DNA of 64,000 bases from Cephalotrichum gorgonifer (taxonomy: Eukaryota; Ascomycota; Sordariomycetes; Microascales; Microascaceae), in contig ONZQ02000008.1 in assembly GCA_900312665.1 (NCBI GenBank), positions 310,001-374,000 on the forward strand. Direction: 5' to 3'. The position numbers were made by a program, and so were the translations under genes. Each line of letters begins with the position of its first letter. Within the stretch, counting starts at the first letter, position 1. The notes under the pieces were generated by a model that saw nothing but the letters and a program-made list of their open reading frames with translations, had not been told where the DNA came from and made no database searches. Below, one piece after another: positions 58,182 to 64,000 of the stretch.

Positions 58182-59580
58182 TTATTTGAAGGCCTTGCCG
58201 AAGAGAAGGACCTGGAGCTGGTCGTAGATGGAGAGCACACCAGCACCGGCAACACCACGGAGGATGTTGGCACCGGCACCCTTGAAGAGAGACTTGACAC
58301 CCTCCTTGGCGATGATCTGCTTGGCGGCATCGAACGAGCTCTTGTACTTGACGGCCTCACCAGAGGTCATCATCATGCGGCGGCGGATGGTGTCAAGGGG
58401 GTACGAGGCGATACCGGCACCAGTGGTAACGGTCCAGCCGAGGGCGAAGGAGGCAAGGAAGTTGCCCTGGAGGGCACCGGTGAGGACGACGGGCTTAAGC
58501 GAGTCGTACATGCCGAAGTAGAGACCACGGTAGACGACGATACCAGCGACGGAGGGCATGAAACCACGGTAGAGACCGGCAATACCGTCAGAGGCGAGGG
58601 TCTTGCGGTAGACGTCAATCAGACCGTTGAACTGGCGCTCACCACCGCTCTTGGCGTTCTTCGCGTCGTTGGCGAGACGAGTACGCGCGTAGTCGAGGGA
58701 GTAGACGAAGAGGAGGGAAGTGGCACCAGCGGCACCACCGGAGGCGAGGTTGCCGGCCATCCACCACGCGTAACCATCACGGTCCTTCTTGAAGCCGAAC
58801 ATCGACTTGAACTTGTCACGGAAGGCGAAGTTCAGGGCCTGGGTGGGGAAGTAACGGATGACGTTGGCAGTGTTACCACGCCACAGGGACATAACACCCT
58901 CATCGCCCATGGTCCGCTTGAAGCAGTCCACGATACCGTTGTACTTCCGGTCGAGACGACCGGTCTTGAGCATCTCATCCTATTCAACTAGTCAGCACCG
59001 AGTCCGTCTGGCGTGTCGGGGTGATCGAAGGTGCCCTAGGCATCGACGAAGGATTGCGAACGAACCTGGTTCTGGATGAGGAGCTTAACACGCTCGATGG
59101 GAGCGGCAGCGGTCTTCGAGACGGCGGCGGAGACACCACCCACTGTGCATGTTGTTAGCAACTATTCGGCTGGCGCGTCAAGCGCGACGTCGGGAACAGG
59201 ACAATGTCCGCGACGTCGACAGTATATGATGACTGGACGTACTCAGGAAGTCCGCAACGAAGGGCTAGATGAGAAGACACTGTTAGCGAATTGAATTGGA
59301 AAATAGCGCGTCGCACATGATAGGCCATAGCACAATGTGCCTCGGGTATGCCGCGACAACCGACACCAACGTCGTTCCAACTCATGGGATAGGGTGCCGA
59401 AGTGCCCTTCAGGGATGCAGTTGATGGAACTGCAATGATGTCCCATGTCCCATATCGATGGAGTTGATGATCGAACGAGGCCTCGGTTGCTGACGGGCTC
59501 AGGAGGGAAAGAAAAAAAATCGAAGCAGAGCTATAGGGAAAACTTACCGGCATGCCCAGGACGGTCTGGTTTTCGGCCAT
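58182..59580 (-). CDS. Mitochondrial ADP/ATP carrier
   Basis: Four exons (59580-59548, 59264-59243, 59142-59066, 58979-58182) give 309 aa, with a 22-nt second exon. This inner-membrane antiporter exchanges matrix ATP for cytosolic ADP. Three repeats of the mitochondrial carrier fold are present with signature sequences [17 protein letters not shown] and [11 protein letters not shown]. The last contains RRRMMM, which is diagnostic for ADP/ATP carriers. The start [11 protein letters not shown] is followed by [18 protein letters not shown] across two introns. Codon use is strongly biased to C-ending codons, so the opposite strand also stays open (58176-58991), a shadow and not a gene. Expected to be highly expressed. 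Confidence 0.98.
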
Positions 59581-62234
59581 TGTGAAGGATACAAACGATA
59601 ACCTCGACGAAAAAGAAGAAGAATGGAATGAGTGGAGATGGGGGTGACGATGGAAGGAAGGAGAGGAGACGTGGAGGAAGTGTCGACGACTTTTTATGGT
59701 CTGGGTGGGAATGGAAAGGGAAAAGTTTTTTGGATGGAGGACAGTTTTTGGGCTTTTGGGACACTGGCTTCCGCGAAAAACAGCGCAGGGGCCAGGTTCG
59801 GCTGCTGCATGGGCTCCACCCGCCCACTCCCACTCGCCCACTCATTCCACTCGACCGCCGCCGGTTCCAAGCCCAGCCCGTCCGGCTACTTCCACAGCAA
59901 CGCGACGGGGGGAGAGCGACCCACCCAGTGGCAACCACCAGCCAGGGCCTCGTCGCCATCAGCTCTGCCCAGGGAAGCCGATTTTCTCCGAGCTATTCCG
60001 GTGATCCCGCGCACTGTACGTATCTAATCTCTTCTCCAATTCATTTTGCGGCTTGGCCGACAACCTTCGTGCCTCCAGCGCCGCGGCAATGCGATTCAGG
60101 GGATGAGCCACGGTTGGTTCGGTGTTTCGCCCGATTTTCTTGATTGAGTTTCGGCCTGGATATCCAAGTCGACCCTGTTGCCTACTTGTACAAAACCCGC
60201 CGGTCCATTCGACATAGCGCGAGTATATAACCCCAAGTGTGAACTCAAACGTATGAGCTCCTGCCCCGTTTTGCCGCCGAGCTCCCGTCCCAATCTCCGT
60301 GCTCGTGTGTGCTCGTATGTACTTGCTCCTGCAAGTATGTACGAGTAAAGTACCTGGGGGTCTCGGGACGAAAATTTCTTCCCAACCCCCGGCCGGTACT
60401 CTCTCCAACCTCCGCATGGTCCCACACAGTTCTTGTGCTTGTATGGTCTTGGTCAGTCCTATTTCCTCACTTGGGATTGGTATCTCCAGGATACCGACGG
60501 CACCTACCCCCAATGGGGCGCCTACCATCACAAGCATCTCCAGTTTTTATTGAAGCCTTTGCCCCTTTCAACTCCTTGAATTTCTTCTGCCCACCGGAAT
60601 GGACAAAAGTAAGTATTAGCTATGGATCCTACTCATAATACCTTGCTCGTATTCGAGCCTAGTTCACTTCTGTCGTCCAGACGACTATGTCAATCACATT
60701 CATCATGCCCGGCTGTATCTTAATATCTGATCTTAATATCCAACTCAAGGCCATACTAGTATGTACTTGTGAATGTAAGCCCCACTGCCGGGACAGTAGT
60801 TACCTTCAACCGAGGGCGTGCCCACCTGCCTGTCTCGTGTCGAGACCAATTTTTGGCGCTTGTGTTACTCCGACGAGTACTTGTATTAGATGCTAGCCTT
60901 GCATGCTTGATACATCTAGACCTGCATGGGCTTGATCCTAGGATTGCACTTCACATCCCACGCTCACACAGTCCCTGTTTCGAGCTAGACTGCTCATTGG
61001 AGACTCTACATGTAACCAGTAGTCTACGATCAGGTCTGAGGATGATTAATACCTCCGTTCTTACCTTGTCCCCCTCATCAGACCCTTCATAACCGGCCTC
61101 CGTTAATCCTATCTTGCAAATTCTTCCCTAGTCCTTACATGCCCATCTAGGTCATCCCATCACGTCTTGTACTCCAAGAGTAAGCTAAAGAATAGCTACG
61201 TGTAGGTTGAGATCGGTGTACTATATCTCATTTTTTCCGGTTCAATTGACGTTGAAGCAATGCAAATGGGAACTTGCCCATTCCTCCTCCCAAGGCGGCA
61301 TGGGGAAGGAGGAGGGACTGACGACATTGACTGGATCTATGTTATCCTAGCGTCGGTGTTGCGATAGCCCGTACAGTAGGATGCTGTACATCTTCTCAGG
61401 GGTACATATGTCGTTCAGCGAACATTGCAGATGGAACCCTCGGCTTCTTCAACATGGGACCTCCGCGCTTACGAAGGAAACGAGGTCGTGTATTACATGG
61501 AATTATTGGGCACGCGGGGGGGTATATTCGGTCGTCTTCTTTTCGCTCTGCGACTTGACCCTACGCATCAAAAGTGACACGGCAACGGCGCTCCACCTCG
61601 AGGGAGTAAAACGGGTAGGTATCTACCGGCTGACGGAGACGACGTGGGGGATACACGGCACTTGTTCTTACCCGGTGGCAGAATATCAAGGATATATACC
61701 TGGCTCTGGGACATCGGATTGGAGATCCCAACAAGGAGTGTTGCTTTCTCTTCCGGCCAGTCATCATTAGAGCCCGGACCAAATCGCACCATATCGTGGT
61801 CCCGGCCTTCATAGATCACGAGGGGGTAGGTAGCCATCAGGGAGAACGCAGTCGCGTGCCTGTCCTCAAAATCGGTTGCAGGGTCCCAGAGAACTGTTCA
61901 TTATATCCTGTTCCTTCAAAGGTAACACGGCTATCTGCAGGGGCTCGACCTCCTTCGCCAGAATGGTGGAAGGCTTCCAAGTTCCGAACGCAACCACCAC
62001 TCAGTAAATGGCTCCGGGTTATTTCGGCGACAGTGATAATTCGGAATCGATGATTTCATTTCCCTATGCTGAGGTGTACTCCGGGCAAGCGCCTCACGGA
62101 GAGTGCAAATCATGTTTTACCATGCCCCGCTGCCAAAACCCTCTAACTACCCCCAGCCGTTTTGTCGTATCATAAACGTAACTCCTCCCTGAACCGAAAA
62201 GATGCTACATAGCCCGAGTGAGAAATTCGCCGAT
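59581..62234. other. Intergenic, about 2.65 kb, no gene recognised
   Basis: The first ~400 bp is the carrier promoter and leader. The rest has overlapping short frames on both strands (up to 192 codons at 59959-60537 minus) without protein-like composition. Around 60297-60352 the words GTGCTCGTATGTACTTGC and GCAAGTATGTACGAG form a loose inverted repeat. Confidence 0.45.
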
Positions 62235-62800
62235 TTATTCCGCGTCCGCAACCGTGCGAGCTAGAGGTGAAAAGGAGTCAGTCACCGTTGTTGGGTGTAG
62301 TCTGAGGAAGAGCTTACCCCCCCCCCCCCCCACCCCCTCATGCGAGCAGAAACATACTGTAGATCCCCATCTTGCTGTGCTCAACGATGGGCCTGATCAT
62401 GCCCTTCTCCTCGAGGTCCTTGATGCACCTCCGCGCAAGGGAGCCGTTGATCTTCATGCGGTCGACGAGGGTGGCGACGGTGACAAGCCTGTAAGACTGG
62501 ACATCCTTGTAGAGCCTCTCGGAGGTGGCCTTGTCCAGGATGACAGCGTGCTGGGCCTTGTCCTTGACCTTGCCCTTGGACCTAGAGAGACGGACGTGTG
62601 TGAATATTTTGGCGATCGGGGTGCCGCGACACGTTGGAGGGGAAGAGGCTATGATGGCGGCACATACCACTTCTTCTTTTGCTTCTTAGCTCCCGTAGCA
62701 GGCGCCTGCAAACACGGAGGTTAGAAGAGTTCTGTAATTATCGACGACGACAACGGTGATGGCGGCCGAGGCGAAATGGGCGACATCGTATTCTTACCAT
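62235..62800 (-). CDS. rps25: 40S ribosomal protein S25 (eS25)
   Basis: Four exons: 62800-62798 (only the ATG), 62705-62668, 62581-62358, 62260-62235. The 96-aa product matches eS25 length. The basic N-terminus (APATGAKKQKKKW) is followed by the winged-helix core (KDKAQHAVILDKATSERLYK, LVTVATLVDRMKINGSLAR, IKDLEEKGMIRPI) and the ending YTRTVADAE encoded by the 26-nt last exon. Start codon alone in exon 1 is a common feature of fungal ribosomal protein genes. Intron 3 contains a 15-nt homopolymer (62317-62331, C on the plus strand). Divergent from RPS5. Confidence 0.96.
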
Positions 62801-63222
62801 TTTGTCTGTATTGTTGCCTTGGTTGACGACTTGACGTTGAAGGTTGTAGAGTGGTCAAGATTTCCCAAGTAGATGAGGAGTTAACCACACAACCACTTAG
62901 CCTCAGAGAAGGGTCGGGAAGGGCAAGCCCTACTAGCAATTCTGCGCGGTGGGGCTGCGCACCATCACATGATTGGCTAACTCGCTGCCCCCCAATTTTT
63001 TCCCACCACACGGGCAAAAGTCGAGGGCTTCAATTCCACACGGCCAGTGATCACTCGAAGCTTTACCGAACGACCAATTTCTTCCAACGACCGCCCGCCC
63101 CCCACAACCGAACCTTTGCGCAGAACGAGGCTTCATCACCAGCACTCGTTCGTCCACAACGCATCCGGACTTTTTTCCCACCCTCACAACCGACCATCCC
63201 CTCCCCCAGCCGCGCAGCCAAA
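62801..63222. promoter_or_regulatory. Shared divergent promoter of RPS25 and RPS5
   Basis: 422 bp separate the two start codons. No other gene is supported. The RPS5-proximal part is pyrimidine-rich, as usual for ribosomal-protein leaders. Confidence 0.6.
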
Positions 63223-64000
63223 ATGTCCGACATCGGTGATATTGAGGTTGAGAACGTCGAGTCCTGGGGCCTCCTCCCCAAGGATGTCACTCAGGATGTT
63301 GGCACCGTGAAGCTCTTCGGTCGCTGGGACTACGATGTCGAAGTTCGCGACATCTCCCTCACGTATGGGAACCCTACGATGGCCTCAGAATGGATCTTCT
63401 GGGCGCCTCCCTTTCCTCCTACCGGGCCAGTTGGATTTGGCTAACCGTTCTGATATCTAGCGACTACATCTCCCTCCGCAACCCCGTCTATGTCACCCAC
63501 TCCGCCGGCAAGTATGCCTCCAAGCGCTTCCGGAAGGCCAACTGCCCCATCATTGAGCGTCTCACCAACTCGCTCATGATGCACGGCCGCAACAACGGAA
63601 AGAAGCTCATGGCGGTGCGCATCGTCGCTCACGCCTTTGAGATCGTAAGCCTGCCCCTCGACCCCCCCCCCCCCCACCTCGAACCANNNNNNNNNNNNNN
63701 NNNNNNAGGACAATTGTGAAAATTTCCTAAGTTGAAGCAACCTTCTAACTCTGCCCTCCCAGATCCACCTCATGACCGACCAGAACCCCATCCAGGTTGC
63801 CGTCGACGCCATCGTCAACTGCGGCCCCCGCGAAGACTCCACCAGGATCGGTTCCGCCGGTACCGTCCGCCGCCAGGCCGTCGACGTCTCCCCCCTCCGC
63901 CGCGTCAACCAGGCCATCGCCCTCCTCACCACCGGTGCGCGTGAGGCGTCCTTCCGCAACATCAAGTCCATCGCCGAGTGCCTCGCCGAGGAGCTGATCA
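63223..64000 (+). CDS. rps5: 40S ribosomal protein S5 (uS7), 5' part
   Basis: Exons 63223-63362, 63461-63644 and 63763 to the window end; the gene continues beyond the window. uS7 lines the mRNA exit/E-site of the small subunit head. Visible conserved blocks are VKLFGRWDYDVEV, SLRNPVYVTHSAGKYASKRF, CPIIERLTNSLMMHGRNNGK, NPIQVAVDAIVNCGPREDST and RRVNQAIALLTTGARE. Intron 2 (63645-63762) contains a 14-nt poly-C tract and a 20-N assembly gap, both outside the exons, and the phase-0 junction ATC|ATC is unaffected. Confidence 0.97.
63687..63706. other. Assembly gap (20 N)
   Basis: A fixed-length run of N inside RPS5 intron 2, twelve bases after a poly-C tract. The true length is unknown. Confidence 0.99.

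Noticed and set aside
58176..58991. 271-codon plus-strand frame over the ADP/ATP carrier
   Set aside because: An antisense shadow of a highly codon-biased gene; its composition (Val, Glu, Thr, Gly) mirrors the carrier codons.
59959..60537. 192-codon minus-strand frame upstream of the ADP/ATP carrier
   Set aside because: It overlaps other open frames of similar length, has no domain or splice pattern, and lies in a promoter-like region.

Overview
This window is nuclear DNA of a filamentous ascomycete (Pezizomycotina, most likely a Sordariomycete). The evidence is short GT-AG introns (about 50-130 nt) with CTRAY branch sites, a GH6 cellobiohydrolase with a fungal CBM1, a Zn2Cys6 regulator beside an MFS pump, a Dsc3 subunit, an intron-bearing tRNA-Glu, and highly conserved eukaryotic genes (MTR4, ADP/ATP carrier, RPS25, RPS5). 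All spliced models below were built by eye. Each was checked for reading-frame continuity across every junction.

Layout. 1-1914: 3' part of a DOCK-family Rho-type GEF. 3608-5534 (minus): secreted cellobiohydrolase II (Cel6A type), six exons. 5.65-21.2 kb: a long gene-poor accessory stretch with only small or broken ORFs, short repeats and G/C homopolymers. 21305-22652: six-exon aldo/keto reductase. 23142-23231: tRNA-Glu(CTC). 25745-27592 (minus) and 28386-30779 (plus): divergent MFS transporter and Zn2Cys6 transcription factor, with CGG-type palindromes between them. 32192-33652: four-exon membrane protein of no recognised family. 34-38 kb: relics and non-coding sequence.

From 38 kb the window is ordinary, gene-dense core genome: a Ras-superfamily-like protein with degraded nucleotide-binding motifs (38086-39567), Dsc3 (40081-40887 minus), the exosome helicase Mtr4 (41584-44947 minus), a GPI-anchored secreted protein (45439-47378 minus), a coiled-coil protein (49112-51068 minus), a cytochrome-b5/MAPR-type membrane protein (52136-53098), a GPI-anchored cupredoxin (53689-54503 minus), the CENP-X/MHF2 histone-fold protein (56853-57336 minus), the ADP/ATP carrier (58182-59580 minus), and the divergent ribosomal pair RPS25 (62235-62800 minus) and RPS5 (63223 to window end).

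Functional links seen in the layout: the pump/regulator pair is probably a self-contained detoxification or export module; RPS25 and RPS5 share a 422-bp bidirectional promoter; the cellulase stands alone at the edge of the accessory stretch. No complete transposon, biosynthetic cluster, CRISPR array or rRNA gene was recognised. The most curious items are the degenerate GTPase, the in-frame TAG codons near the DOCK 3' end and in the GTPase-like gene, the palindromes in the pump/regulator intergenic region, and the unfamiliar membrane protein at 32-33.7 kb.
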